A stretch of DNA of 64,000 nt from Dermanyssus gallinae (taxonomy: Eukaryota; Arthropoda; Arachnida; Mesostigmata; Dermanyssidae). The notes beneath the pieces were generated by a model. That model was given only the letters and a program-made list of their open reading frames with translations. It did no database searches and was not told the DNA's origin. The number at the start of each line of letters is the position of its first letter. Positions within the stretch are counted from its first letter, which is position 1. Made by a program: the position numbers and the translations under genes. Below are positions 36,861 through 47,933 of this stretch, one piece after another. The stretch is taken from the NCBI GenBank assembly GCA_003439945.1, contig QVRM01004838.1, positions 82,501 through 146,500 of the forward strand, in the 5' to 3' direction.

Positions 36861-38600
36861 GGCCAGCTACTGCTTTGGTTTCCGTAGATTGGTAGTAACT
36901 GGCAGTATGCTTATTGTTGGTACTTGAGCGTATATTTTCGGTTTCGGCCCAGAAGGAACTTGTCTGGGCAATTTTTCAGGCCTAGAGGTCAGATCGAATT
37001 TGGCCATCGTTGCTATGTAATGTTTCTAGCCGATCCAAAGTTCGCCTTTTTTTGTAGAGACGTAAATTGACAATGCGGTACACACGGATACCACTGCGGA
37101 AAGCTCGTCTGCAGGTATAGACCAGGTAGTGTGGTGTTCCAGCCCACACAATTCTACCTATCCATTTCTTTATCCAATCACCGACCGGAGACTGCCGATT
37201 CCATACTATGGCAACGATGACGACTACTTCTACGGTATTTTTCTGCGTTTTTAGGGGAGTGGGAAATATCTGTAAGCACATCCCTGTTAGTCTGCAGATA
37301 ATATGGAGCTAGTCTTAAGCGACGTTCGTATCGTGTGTTAGTATATTACTTCAAAAAACACTTGTTTTTTGTCCAACGTACGTTAATAGCTGCGTCTAGG
37401 TAATGACTTCGCACGTAGTCTGTCGAGGTCGCGTTCTACGAGCATCCATTTGCCTTTAGATTTTGGCGGCACTCGTTCGTCCATATTCTTCGTCGTCAGC
37501 GAGCGCCTCTCACAGTCTTCTGGTGCCCTACTTTTTCTTTACCCAAAGCGTTCGTAGTGAAAGACTCGGAGCTTGGGACAAAGCTTGGGGCCGTACCAAT
37601 CCGATACAGGTAACACTGGAATCAACCGTGGCCGCTACGCCCCCAACATGGCCTCCTTCACCATTATTATACATTTCGTATACGTCAGTGCGTGTAGCCT
37701 AATCTCCCGAAGCAATCGCTTACTCCAGTGGGCGACTTCAGTAGTCTCCTCTCAGTTGCTTGCTGGTAACCCTTTAGTTTATCAGGATATCTAGTGACTC
37801 TGTGACATCAGCCAACGACAATTTGTCGGATTTTGAATTCTTTATTTATCTATTTATTTATCTATCAATACTAGTCCCCTCAGTCTCCGGTCCCGATCAC
37901 GTTGGTTTAAAGATGTTTGCACGTATATACAGATTTCTTTGAAGTCACGGTTCATTCACTTTGGCATTCTCTAAGTTCGACGCAAGTATACGATACTATG
38001 ATGGAGATCAGGAATTCTCCAGATCGTCAAGATGGTCATTTTAAGGCCGACCCTAGGCAGATACGACATAACAATTATCCTTTAACTGTGCCACGTAGAG
38101 CACAAACCAATCTTATAAATAACCTCGTTGTGTGGTTTGCAGTAAGGATAGTTAGTGTTCGGGGCGCTATTTCGACGGTCCTTATTATATATATTATAGT
38201 CTAGTAGTCTGGAAATTGCAGTAAAAATAAAAGTTGTTGTTGTCTCTTGGATAGCGAACGGTCGCTCTTCGGTGAGACGTGGTCGCGCTTTGGTGTAAAA
38301 CGCGGGCGTTCTCTGCTTGAACTCCACTAATTACGGCGCCAACTGACGGTTTGGCACCGCCGTCATCACACTGCTGGAGCTGTCGAATTGTAGGCACATT
38401 AAGTGGATGGAACCCTACGCCAGTGACGATCTAGTCAGCCAGTAGCAGCAGCAGCAGTAGTAGCAACAGCAAGCAGCCTAGTGTAATACTAGTTGAAGTA
38501 GTTGATAGTCGCGCGAAAGAAGTGAACCAGACGAAACCGAGTCGCTAGGCACTTGGCCGAGTTCGCCGGCCGTCATCTTCGGCGTTCTGGACGGACACCC
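36861..38600. other. Unassigned sequence; no gene recognised
   Basis: Open frames up to 100 codons (for example 37281-36982, minus) show no known domain. Short TTTA/TCTA runs near 37841-37866. Confidence 0.5.
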
Positions 38601-38603
38601 GTC

Positions 38604-38652
38604 GTAATTTGGTTGTTGTTGTTGTTGTTGTGGTGGCTGTTGCTGCTGTTGT
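38604..38652. repeat. (GTT)n/(GCT)n tract
   Basis: GTT triplets followed by GTG/GCT triplets. A second GTT run is at about 38868-38898. Confidence 0.9.
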
Positions 38653-38899
38653 GGTGATCGCAGAGATGCTAGAGGTAATGGAGGTTGCGGCGGCGCCGGC
38701 GGAGGTGTCAGTGTTTATAAAGACATCCGTCATATTTGGTGATCCCCCACTTGTCTCAGCATACGGCTGACAGCTGAGACGCAACTGTAGTTGTAGTAGT
38801 AGTAGTAGTAAAGACATCGCGGCCCTAGGAGCCATCGTGGCCATCATAGTTCTAGTGAGGATAATAATTGTTGTTGTTGTTGTTGTTGTTGTTGTAGTC

Positions 38900-40198
38900 G
38901 TGGTGGGACAGGCCAGCAGGCTAGCACATATTCACTCATCTTATTTAGCTCGGCGTTGCTCAACGACGACTCATCGACCATGTACGTACAATGAGCGCTA
39001 CAATACCGTCGGCCTGCCTCCCTGGCCGTCTGCCTGCAGATGCTGAGATCTCATCATCCACACATCGTTTTTAGCCCTATTCCTCTCTCTCCCCCCCCCC
39101 GGTCGCCCTCTCTTTTTCGTCTTGATCCGCTTTGCTTGTCGGGCGTGCACCGTCAAGCGACGCACAAACGCATGAGCTTAGCTTACTCAAGCGCGCGTTC
39201 TTTGCGCACAAACAGAAACCTAAATTAAGTGGTGCGAAGTGATGTAAAATAAAGTAGAAGACTTCTACGACTACGACAACGACGACAACTTCATCTTCTC
39301 TGTTGTTGACGCGTCAGCTAAAAACACCTCTTGCCACGCTGACGGATTACATGGGTTAGCATGTAACGCTGTGGTGACGGCGGCAGCAGCAGCAGCAGCC
39401 GCCGCCACCGCCGTAACTCTTGACCGTCCGCTCAGCAGCCGACAGGCAGCAGCAACATCATCATCAACAACGACAACGACGACGAAAATTATAACAGCAA
39501 CAATCACAATGATACGACGAGGACAACAAGGACAACAACAGCAGTAGCATCAGCAGAAGGAGCATCACATAAAGTGTGTAAAAGGCCACTTGGAGCTGAT
39601 GCGAAGCTAGGAACGAACCCGATTGGACAAACCCGAATGCTACCTTCCGACCACTACAACAATAACTACGACTACTAGTAGTACTACTGCTACTACGGCG
39701 AGTTCACTGCTAAGGGAGACGTAGGAAGAAAGCGAGGGAGACCTCAGCCTTTCCTCGTGTGGCCTGCCTTTGGCCATCCATCCCCAAACGGCTCGCACCC
39801 CATCCCCATACCCCAACCCCAAATCAAGGCTGCAGGCGGGTGTGCACAGGCGGGCAAACGGCTAGGGTGCGTCTTTCCGCTCGGCTCGCTCGTTTGCGCT
39901 CGTGTGATATTAAATGATCATCATAAACGCGTGTAATTCAGACAGATTGAGTTGTGTCGGTCGAACCGTACTAAGGCGAAAAACATCTCTTGGTCAGTTC
40001 TCCGGTGCTGCTTTCTTCCTCGCGACCCCTTACTCCTCCGCGCGCTCTCTCTCTCCCTCTCTCTCTCTTTATATATATATATATATATATGTCGCTACCC
40101 CTCTTGTCGTTGATGACCCTGTCGTTATGTCGCGACTGACTTGGTTTAGCAGCTGCTGCTCATTGAGGTGCCACTGCTTACTACGACTACTAATAAAC
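38900..40198. other. Non-coding stretch with short simple repeats
   Basis: It holds a poly-C (39090-39099), GCA/GCC triplets near 39382-39412, GAC/CAA triplets near 39470-39550 and a CT-then-TA run (40047-40091). No gene is recognised. Confidence 0.5.
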
Positions 40199-40386
40199 TA
40201 AAGTTTTCAGGCTGTTGTCCCTCAGCCAAGATTTAACGTCCACGAAACTGTTTTTTACATTGCTCTTCATAGACGGACTACCCCCATAAATACAAATATG
40301 CAACGGTGGGGCTCGAACCCGCGCACCTATCTGGTGTCTCCTCGGGTCGCGACTTCGGGCGGAATGCACCACGCCACCGGGCTCCA
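40199..40386 (-). mobile_element. tRNA-derived SINE, family A, copy 3
   Basis: On the minus strand, GCCCGGTGGCGTGGTGCATT (40381-40362), box B GCGGGTTCGAGCCCC (about 40323-40309), a body with ATGGGGGTAGTCCGTC and TTGGCTGAGG, and an end AAAACTTTAGTTTATTAG leading into GTAGTCGTAGTA repeats. It matches copies 1 and 2 block for block, with small insertions. Confidence 0.87.
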
Positions 40387-41407
40387 CTTGTACCTTCGGG
40401 TACACATTTTACTACGACTACTACTACTACCACTACTACCTTTATTCGGTTGTACACCTGTTTAAATCGTCGGCGTCTTTAGCTGCCGGCACCTCCGCTC
40501 CTGTGTTGGTAATAGCCAACTTCGCAGCAAGCAAACTCGGCTGTGCGACTGGTGACACACAGGAGAACTCGCAACGCGTGCAACATCCAGTGCAACAACA
40601 GCAGTGGCTAAGACAGTAACATTGACAACAACAACATCAGCAGCAACAACGCTAACAACAACACCAAGAACAGAGACCTGAACAGCAACAAGAACGCCGC
40701 AACAACAACATGGACAACAACAACAAAAAAGCTAGCAGCAGCCACAACAAACGAGGACAAATTGCTGTTGGACGATGTTGATGGAGGCATGAGCACCAAA
40801 TTGAGTTGTATTGGTTTGAGCTGTTGTGGTGTCTGTGATGATGTTGATATGACGGCAGTATATTGGTGGAGAGCGATGATGCGCCGTTCCGTCTAATTCA
40901 CTCAAACACCGGTGTGTGCACGCCGGACACAGGCCAAGCTATCTTCGCGAAAAGCGGCGATGAAGCACAAAACCTTGATGAAGCCATGGCATGACGTCAA
41001 GGGTAGTGGCAGTCGTGTGCACCATCTCACACTGTTCCTTTCTTCTCAACCGGCCCACCCGTACACGTTCCGCACCCCCGTACCCCATCGGGGTGGGGAC
41101 ATACTAACCCCCATCCTCCCTCAGCCTCGTGACGTGAAGTGCAACGCCTACGAGTGAGTAGACAGGCACCTGTCAATCTCGAACAAAACGACCAGACACA
41201 CAAATACTCTCTGCTTATGATAGGTTGGAACTAACTGCACGCAGGGACGCCTTCGGTGCCGCATATTTTCTTTTAATCAAGTCAACTCAAAAAGTGCACT
41301 TAGGAAAGCCACTCCGTCATTAGCAGTTGCTCTTGACGAATACTACAGTGTTTGAATAATTAAACTCCTGTCATTTTGCTTGCTCGATCATGTAATACGT
41401 GTAGATT

Positions 41408-41410
<3 letters not shown>
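40387..41410. other. Unassigned sequence with ACT and CAA tracts
   Basis: ACT triplets near 40409-40440 and CAA/CAG tract near 40590-40760. The rest is unique-looking without coding evidence. Confidence 0.5.

Positions 41411-41438
<28 letters not shown>
41411..41438. repeat. (TA)n microsatellite
   Basis: Alternating TA over about 28 bases, next to a transposase relic. Confidence 0.95.
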
Positions 41439-41442
<4 letters not shown>

Positions 41443-41589
41443 AATTAACTTTAAAATAGATATGTATGTGTACCTATTTTGATTTATTATACTATATAAT
41501 ATAAATATAAGATCCGAATAAAAGAGCCACTTGAAGGTTTGACATAAGAAAATAAACAAAGTTGACAAATGCAAATGTGAAAATTCGAG

Positions 41590-41920
41590 CTTTATCATAA
41601 AGAACCTTGCATACCGTTTTGTCTGAAAGATGATGCCAGGAAGATGCCCGTCCGGCATTGTCTGTTCGAGATACACAATTTTAATGACTTTTTGATATAA
41701 CTTGGGCGGTCGTTTCGAAATCTCCCGCCGAATATTTTTCTCGACCTTGTCAATGAATGCGGGTTTGCAGGCAAACACCTGAACACCTTGCTCCTCAAAA
41801 ACCTTCACTGAAAAAGTCTAAAGGCGTCAGGTCACTTAACGAGGTGGCCACGAAACGTCTGCCTTCTGGGAGATTACACGCTCAATAAACCTTGCGTAGA
41901 AAAGAATACGAGTTTTGTGG
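41590..41920 (-). mobile_element. Tc1/mariner-superfamily transposase C-terminal relic
   Basis: On the minus strand, NLPEGRRFVATSLSDLTPLDFF (about 41888-41823) corresponds to the third catalytic block of a DDE transposase group whose relatives usually read W.PRSPDLTPLDFF. A frame change follows, then FIDKVEKNIRREISKRPP and a terminal GHLPGIIFQTK (about 41655-41623), the usual C-terminal end of this group. A stop interrupts the first block. No terminal repeats were identified. It is a different lineage from the DD34D mariner at 43.7 kb. Confidence 0.55.
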
Positions 41921-42870
41921 GTTTGTGGGTCCCACACTAGTTTTTTATAGCTATCAACGACGCGCGTGCATCATGCATCCTCAAAACCTTCCATAAAAAT
42001 AAGTAATTTTCTTACTTAATTTGCTGCCATCACAGTTATGCAACTGTGGAGCATCTGAATACTTATTTTACACCGTTGCATTTCCACACCATTGCACATT
42101 GTGTTTCGTAATTAAAAGTAGTACTTTGCAAATGCGCAGGTTTGCATCTTTGCTAAACAATGATCTTGAGAGCAAGTCGTGTTGTAACATTAGTTTAACA
42201 TAATTGTTAATTCTGATCTTTATGACATGCATATTGAAAGCGTGAATTAGACCGTTCCCATACGATCCTGCATGTATCGGCCGGCTTACGTTTAGACTAA
42301 ATGCGTCTCCAGTTAGGCACACGCTGGCACAAGGTCCTCGACTTGCACATAACATTATGCCTCTTGTTTGCTGTATGTAGATGCGTCGAAGTAGATAAAA
42401 CTGCCCTGTTTTGTACAGATCATGCCCTTCATTGAAAACGCCTCGAACCATGCAGGCACCAGTAACAGAAACAGTTAGTGTCTTAGAATCTTCTGTCTTA
42501 GAGTCTTAGAGAAGACAGAATACGCTTCTCCACACACGGACAGTCGCTACCGGCAGTGAACTGGGCGTGCTGTCGCTGGAGTGCGTTAGCCGAGAATAGC
42601 GTGCGTAAATCTCCGTAATTTTCACACAAAATGAAGTCACATGCCTTCGTCGGCAGCGGAGTTGACCGCACACCACTGACCATACTAAATAGTGTTAATA
42701 CATTCTTTGCGCTTGTTGTCTAAATGTCTTTTGGTATCCTATTTGCTATCATCATAACGTCTTACACAGGTCACACTTTTGGAGAATTTGTTCCCACCAA
42801 TCGGTCATGTATCTTAGCTGAATCAAAAGTCGCTAGGTCGAATTTTCCTTTTTCACCTCATTAAAAAAAA
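41921..42870. other. Unassigned sequence; no gene recognised
   Basis: Open frames (for example 42451-42068, minus, 127 codons) show no recognised domain. Confidence 0.45.
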
Positions 42871-42872
42871 AA

Positions 42873-42891
42873 TATATATATATATATATAT
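42873..42891. repeat. (TA)n microsatellite
   Basis: Short alternating TA run at the left edge of a mariner relic. Confidence 0.9.
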
Positions 42892-43653
42892 GAGGGAAAA
42901 TAAAAAAGTTGTGATATATATTTATACAAAATATACTATTTATTTAATCTTTTAAACTGTTTTTGTATTTTTAAAAAAGCTCCTGCCCGCTATAATTGTT
43001 TTGTGCCACCTTCTTTGTCACTCCTCGAATTCTTTGTTAAACGTCTTTCGGAATCAAGTTGAGTTGCTTCGGCGATTTTTTCTTGATCTCCTCTATAGCC
43101 ACGAAACGCTATACCTTTATTTTTTTTACCCGTAGGAACAGGAAGAGTCGCACAGAGCCAGGTCCCGCGAATAAAAAGGTTGTGGATATATACAAATCAA
43201 AATTTTCGTCAAATAATCCGGACTCAGTAACGATGTGTGCGCCGATGCGTTGTCATGATGGAGGATCCAAAAGTTGTTTGCCCAGAGTTCAGGCCAAAGT
43301 TGAAAGTTCCTGCGCAATCTGCTTAAAAATTAGCGATAGATTTTTTGGTAACCATATAATCGTGCGTGGAAAATGGTCGAGTAAAAAAGAGTCAAAAGAA
43401 GCTTGGTGTTGAATCTGCTCTGTCTGAAAATCTTTGATCGAGTCTACTTTTTGAAGCCCTATTGGGAGGTGAGGCATTGTTGCTCGATGTCGCAATAACA
43501 TACTTATGGTGCGTCTCCTGTAATCTCTCTAACGCACTCCAGGGTTTTCTGCTATAGTCTGAAGGTTAAATTTGGACATTTTCCGAGGAGCGTTCATGTG
43601 CTGGCAAATCGACGTTTTTGGAACGAACTTTGCTGCGAGTCTTCTGACGCATA
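42892..43653 (-). mobile_element. Mariner relic, second lineage, internally deleted
   Basis: On the minus strand, FWILHHDNASAHTSLL (about 43269-43222) holds the second catalytic aspartate, and YSRDLALCD (about 43182-43156) holds the third-aspartate region. Thirty-four residues separate the D of HHDN and the D of ALCD, the mariner DD34D spacing. LQKVDSIKDF (about 43456-43427) is weaker. The left side starts GAGGGAAAATAAAAAAGTTG at the TA array edge, which looks like a mariner terminal repeat, and the right side ends at the next TA array (43654). At about 760 bp it is shorter than a complete mariner. Confidence 0.65.

Positions 43654-43702
<49 letters not shown>
43654..43702. repeat. (TA)n microsatellite, target of the mariner insertion
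   Basis: Alternating TA array. Its last TA (43701-43702) is the left flank of the mariner, and the array resumes at 44992 on the other side. Confidence 0.97.
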
Positions 43703-43705
<3 letters not shown>

Positions 43706-43730
43706 GTAGTTCCATAAGTTCTTAGAATGA
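43703..43730 (+). repeat. Mariner left terminal inverted repeat
   Basis: Perfect 28-base match, inverted, to 44964-44991. Confidence 0.97.
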
Positions 43731-43744
43731 AAACCAAGAATTTT

Positions 43745-44814
43745 TCAAATCATGTTTTTAAATTTATCTTGTTCGATATACTCCCCGAGATGCTCAATAC
43801 ACTTTTCCCGCCAAGATTTCAGAGCTTTTATACCTCTTAAGTAGAATTCCGCGTCTTTAGACTGAAAATAGGCATTGACAGCAGCCTTAACCTCTTATTG
43901 CTGGAAAAACGCTTTCCACCGAGACTATTCTTCAAATGTTCGAAGAGGAAATAATCAGAGGGGGCCAGGTCTGGTGAATAGGAAGGTTGTTCAATAAGTT
44001 CGAACCTCAGTTGGGCCAGTTTTGCCGATGCTTGCCGGGACTTGTGTGCAGGAGCATTGTCCTGGTGAAACAGGACAACCATCTTCTGCAAAGCGGGCCG
44101 TTTCACGATGAGTTCTTGCTAAAGGCAGTCCAACAGTCTTGCATAATATTCTCCTGTGATCGTTTTACCGCTCTCAAGGTAGTCGACCAGCATTATTCTA
44201 CGTTGGTCTTAAAAAATTGTAGCCATCACCTTTCCGGTCAATGCCGTTGTCCGCACCCTCTTCGGAGGTCCTTCATCAGGTGCACACCATTGGCAAGATG
44301 CTTCTTGGGTCTCGGGAGTGTAGTGATGGACCCAGCCTTCATCGACGGTCATGAATCTGCGCCAAAAATCCAACGGATTGTTCGACATCTTGGCCAAATT
44401 TCGCTGTGAAGCGAAAACAGGCGCGTTTTTTTGGCCTTGGTTGAGCAAATGCGGCAGCCATTTTTCTCTGAGCTCTTTCATCTTCAAGTTTTCGTATAGG
44501 ATAAAATGCACACTACCTAAACTAATTCCTAATGCCTCCGCTATCTCCTTAATGTTTATTCGCTTATCTGTGCCAACGATGTTTCGCACTTTCTCTATGT
44601 TTTCCTCATCAGTTGCCGTTTTTTGGCCTCCTGGACGTAGTTCATTCTCGGTGCTCCTGCGACCTCTTTTTAACACATTAATCCAGTTGGAAACAGTGGC
44701 AAAACATGGCGCAGAGTCACCGTACGTCTCGTCCAACCCAATTTTTACTTGGGTCGCATTCCAACCTTTGAAATAAAAATGCTTGATAACCACTCGAAAC
44801 TCTTTTTTCTTCAT
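43745..44814 (-). pseudogene. Mariner transposase pseudogene (DD34D)
   Basis: From an ATG (44814) the frame runs 201 codons. The N-terminal part has helix-turn-helix features (about residues 1-110), including IKEIAEALGISLGSVHFIL. KWLPHLL (119-125) is the linker motif, and D158 in MTVDEGWVHHYTPE is the first catalytic aspartate. A TAA stop (44211-44209) replaces a codon at 202 that is usually tryptophan, and a TAG follows at 44121-44119 in the same frame. LFHQDNAPAHKS holds the second aspartate. Thirty-four residues later, PSD in YSPDLAPSDYFLF holds the third. Near 43893-43900 a one-base length change shifts the frame of the C-terminal tail, which ends at 43745. The full span of about 356 codons matches the family. 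All three catalytic aspartates are retained. Confidence 0.95.
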
Positions 44815-44963
44815 TTTTAAAAATCACGCCGATACGTTGCACGGGAAAAGCTATCAAACGAAATCGCAACGGCCAATCACCATAATATTTTGAGTGCTAG
44901 CAGTCGAAAAGTTGCAGTTCCTAATAGCGGTGGAAGCGCGCCAAAATTCGAATTCTAAAAAGC

Positions 44964-44988
44964 TCATTCTAAGAACTTATGGAACTAC

Positions 44989-44991
<3 letters not shown>
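44964..44991 (-). repeat. Mariner right terminal inverted repeat
   Basis: Perfect reverse complement of 43703-43730. Confidence 0.97.
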
Positions 44992-45019
<28 letters not shown>

Positions 45020-45052
45020 CGAGGGCGGATTGGCAAATTATAGTGCTTTGAG

Positions 45053-45100
<48 letters not shown>

Positions 45101-45133
45101 CTCAAAGCACTATAATTTGCCAATCCGCCCTCG
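45020..45133. mobile_element. 114-bp palindrome of two transposon ends around a TA core
   Basis: The left arm (45020-45058) starts CGAGGGCGGATTGGCAAATT, and the right arm (45095-45133) is its perfect 39-base reverse complement. The centre (45059-45094) is pure alternating TA, itself palindromic. Both outer sides are flanked by TA and TA arrays. CGAGGG next to TA is typical of mariner-family terminal repeats. This looks like a minimal element consisting only of two ends, or two solo ends joined through a microsatellite. It carries no gene. It begins 28 bases from the end of the full-length mariner. Confidence 0.85.
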
Positions 45134-45939
45134 TATATATATATTTATATACCTCAGAATTTGCCAGTCTTCAGGAAAGCGCTAGAGGTTATTTATACGC
45201 CCGACCAAACACACCAGCGACGGACGGCAACCTCGTTTTAATTTTAGCTAAACGAATACAAAAACATAAACAATGTGAGCCCCGTTCCTAAATCTGCATC
45301 GTGCGTTCCTAAACAGCAAATGCATGAAAATATCACGTCCTGAATAGACAGTGTGTAGTGAAGAGGGTGACACATAAAAGCGCTAACGCCCATATTAACG
45401 TGGGATGTGTTTGCTGGAATATACGGCAGTGTATTAAAATACTGTGACTAGGTGAACGATTGAGCTACGAGGTCGTAAGCTTAAAATTAGGGTTACGTTC
45501 TTGCGTAAGCATTGTAGTGCACATGTGGCGAGATAATCGGTGTGATCTCGTGTAACGTGCTATGCACAGTACTGTAAAAAAATATTTTGTCACAAAAATG
45601 GTAATGTTAATGCTTGTTGATCCACTTTAAGTTTAGGCTGCCATAGTTTAGAGGAGAACAGATCGAAAAAACGCCATGTCCATCTCGAAAGCGCCAGATC
45701 TCGGCATTGTGTGAGCTTGCAGGCCCGACGACCGTTCGCTATAAAACGTGTTCACTAGTACAGCGGGTCCCCACTCGCAATATGATTGCTTTGCGAAGAC
45801 GCTCGAAGATATAGAGGTGGTGAAACATGCACGTAAATCCCGATTCCAATATTCTGTGGGCAATCTTAGCAATATCGTCCAATTCTAATAAGCCTACGTC
45901 CGCTTTTGAACAGCCGGACAAATCTCTCTTACTAACACC

Positions 45940-45973
<34 letters not shown>

Positions 45974-47270
45974 AACGTGACAATTGCACTTGGTCACGTT
46001 GGTGTTTGTTCTCTCAACTTTGGCAACAATTAGTTGCCAACAAACAAACAAATTTCTGTTTCCGAAAGCAATTTTACCTGTTCCGTTTTCGGAGTCGCGC
46101 TCTTGCGTGGTGCGTGTCAATCTGAGCGCCCTGTCAGACAAGCACGGCCGGTTTTGACCTTCAGAGTGTTCGATTATTTCACCGGGACACTGAAAGGAAC
46201 CTGGGCAGCTCCGGACCTCCCGCCAGAGCTTCCCCAGGTTCCCTGTTCTGTCATACTGCCGAGTACATCGGGGGTCGCGACGTCCCTCAACCTAGTGTAC
46301 ATACGTTCCCCAAGCGCTCTACTGAGACAACGCACCTACATACACGAACGGGTGCCCGATTAGCCTCTGCTTCAGCCTCAGCCAAAGACCGGTTTCCACA
46401 CAGACAAAGTTTCGCACAAAAGGCTGCCGCTGTTGTTGTTGTACGCGTGTTGTCGATCAGACCTGTGCTTGACACCTCGAACATCACAAATTCCCGATAA
46501 CAGCCGTGACAGCCAATGGGCTAGCGACTCGTGGCTGCCTGAACGACGCTCTGACGTGAAGAACATCAACAGCGGACGGTGGTAACAAGAACAACGACAC
46601 CAACAACCGACGAAACAACAACAACAACATGGAAGCCCGAACCATCGAGACACTGCTCGTGTAAGCAAGTGCTTTGCAAAGCGGCTAGGAGGACGTCGTT
46701 CCATAACGGCACCGCCCATTGACTTCGGCAGCCCAGTAGCGCGGGTTATTCCTAGCTTTTGATGCTTCCTGGATCTCGTGTTGATCTACAGTACTTTCTT
46801 TAGGCAGCTTTATACATACTGGTAAAACGTGTTAGCTTCAACCGACGCGGCATGTGTAGACACCCACTTGGGTGCATATGATTTATATATATATATATAT
46901 ATATATACATATGTGTGCGTGTAACAAAACGGTGCCTGCAAAGAAAGACTACGAAATGCTACCAATTATAAATTTACTTACGAAACAACCTACAGTGTTG
47001 ACATACCGAGATCTTGGTTGTTGTGTAATTCAATAATCATCAACAAAGGTAAAGTCACGTATATGTATATACTCTATACAGATCAAGTACGTACTTAAAT
47101 ATTTCTAAGTCAGAGCTTTCCTGTCATCTGGAGTGCACAAGAAGTAACGTTAAAGTAGTTTTAGTAAAAACTTGAGAAAGTGCGTCTTTGAACAAAAAAT
47201 TCAAGCAGACACGATTAAGATCTAGCTATATCCAGCATTGTCACCTATCCGTCGTCGTGGGGCACTCGTA
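45134..47270. other. Unassigned sequence; no gene recognised
   Basis: It contains TA arrays at about 45941-45967 and 46884-46907 and a short CAA tract (46585-46630). Open frames to 113 codons have no recognised domain. At 46195-46242 CCTGGGCAGCTCCGGACCTCC and GGAGCTTCCCCAGG-like parts form a weak imperfect dyad. Confidence 0.5.
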
Positions 47271-47271
47271 C

Positions 47272-47432
47272 TAGTTGTTGTTGTTGTCGCTGTTGTTGTT
47301 ATTGTCGTTGCTGTTGTTGTTATTGTCGTTGCTGTTGTTGTTGTTGTGGTTATTGTTGTTGTGGTTGTTGTTGCTGCTGTAGTTGTCGCCGTTGTTATTG
47401 TTATTGTCGTTCTCGTCATCGTTGTTGTAGTT
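47272..47432. repeat. Imperfect (GTT)n tract with a longer sub-unit
   Basis: GTT triplets in which GTTGTTGTTATTGTCGTTGC recurs with a 27-base period near 47290-47340, giving a triplet-built minisatellite. Confidence 0.9.
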
Positions 47433-47691
47433 CATGGACATCGAGCAACAGCAGCAGCAGCGAATCAGCAGCAGTTGAGGCAACAACAGTACGTTGTCGT
47501 TGATGTACCAACAACAGCCACCACAACAACAGCAGTGTCGCTGAGATCTTTTTCAAGTCAAGCATACGACGCCGAGCCGCCGCCATGACGTGGTGGCCAG
47601 AAGCGGCTGAGGAGGACGAAAAGACCCTGGTGCTCCGGCGCCGCCGGCCATGAGAGGCGTGAAGTATGATTGAATGAGACGGCGATCTCAC

Positions 47692-47725
47692 CGGCCGCTC
47701 GGCTCAGCTCCTCGCCGAGCGGCCG
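47692..47725. repeat. GC-rich hairpin, 12-bp perfect stem, 10-base loop
   Basis: CGGCCGCTCGGC (47692-47703) and GCCGAGCGGCCG (47714-47725) are exact inverted copies separated by TCAGCTCCTC. No following T-run or gene end is present, so a terminator role is not supported. Confidence 0.9.
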
Positions 47726-47834
47726 TCAAGGTGGCATTACTACGACGACTTCTATTACTACAACTACTACGACAATAACTTGGTCGTTAGCTCACTGATG
47801 TATCACTCAAGTTGCCCGCCACCGGGAATGCTGC

Positions 47835-47928
<94 letters not shown>
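47835..47928. repeat. (TA)n microsatellite, about 94 bp
   Basis: Almost uninterrupted alternating TA, one of the longest in the window. The poly-Tyr/Ile frames here are artefacts. Confidence 0.97.

Positions 47929-47933
<5 letters not shown>

Larger units (their letters stand above)
43703..44991 (-). mobile_element. Full-length mariner element (1289 bp) inserted in a TA microsatellite
   Basis: The termini are perfect 28-bp inverted repeats. The left one begins CAGGTAGTTCCATAAGTTCT (43703-43730), and the right one (44964-44991) is its exact reverse complement. TA flanks both ends, and alternating TA continues on both sides, so the insertion split a pre-existing TA array. Length and terminal repeat size are normal for mariner. 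The internal transposase reads on the minus strand and is broken. Intact termini with a damaged gene mean the element cannot drive its own movement but keeps the ends that a related transposase would recognise. Confidence 0.95.

Noticed and set aside
47692..47725. Rho-independent-type terminator
   Set aside because: There is no T-run after the stem, and the window is eukaryotic, where this signal does not apply.
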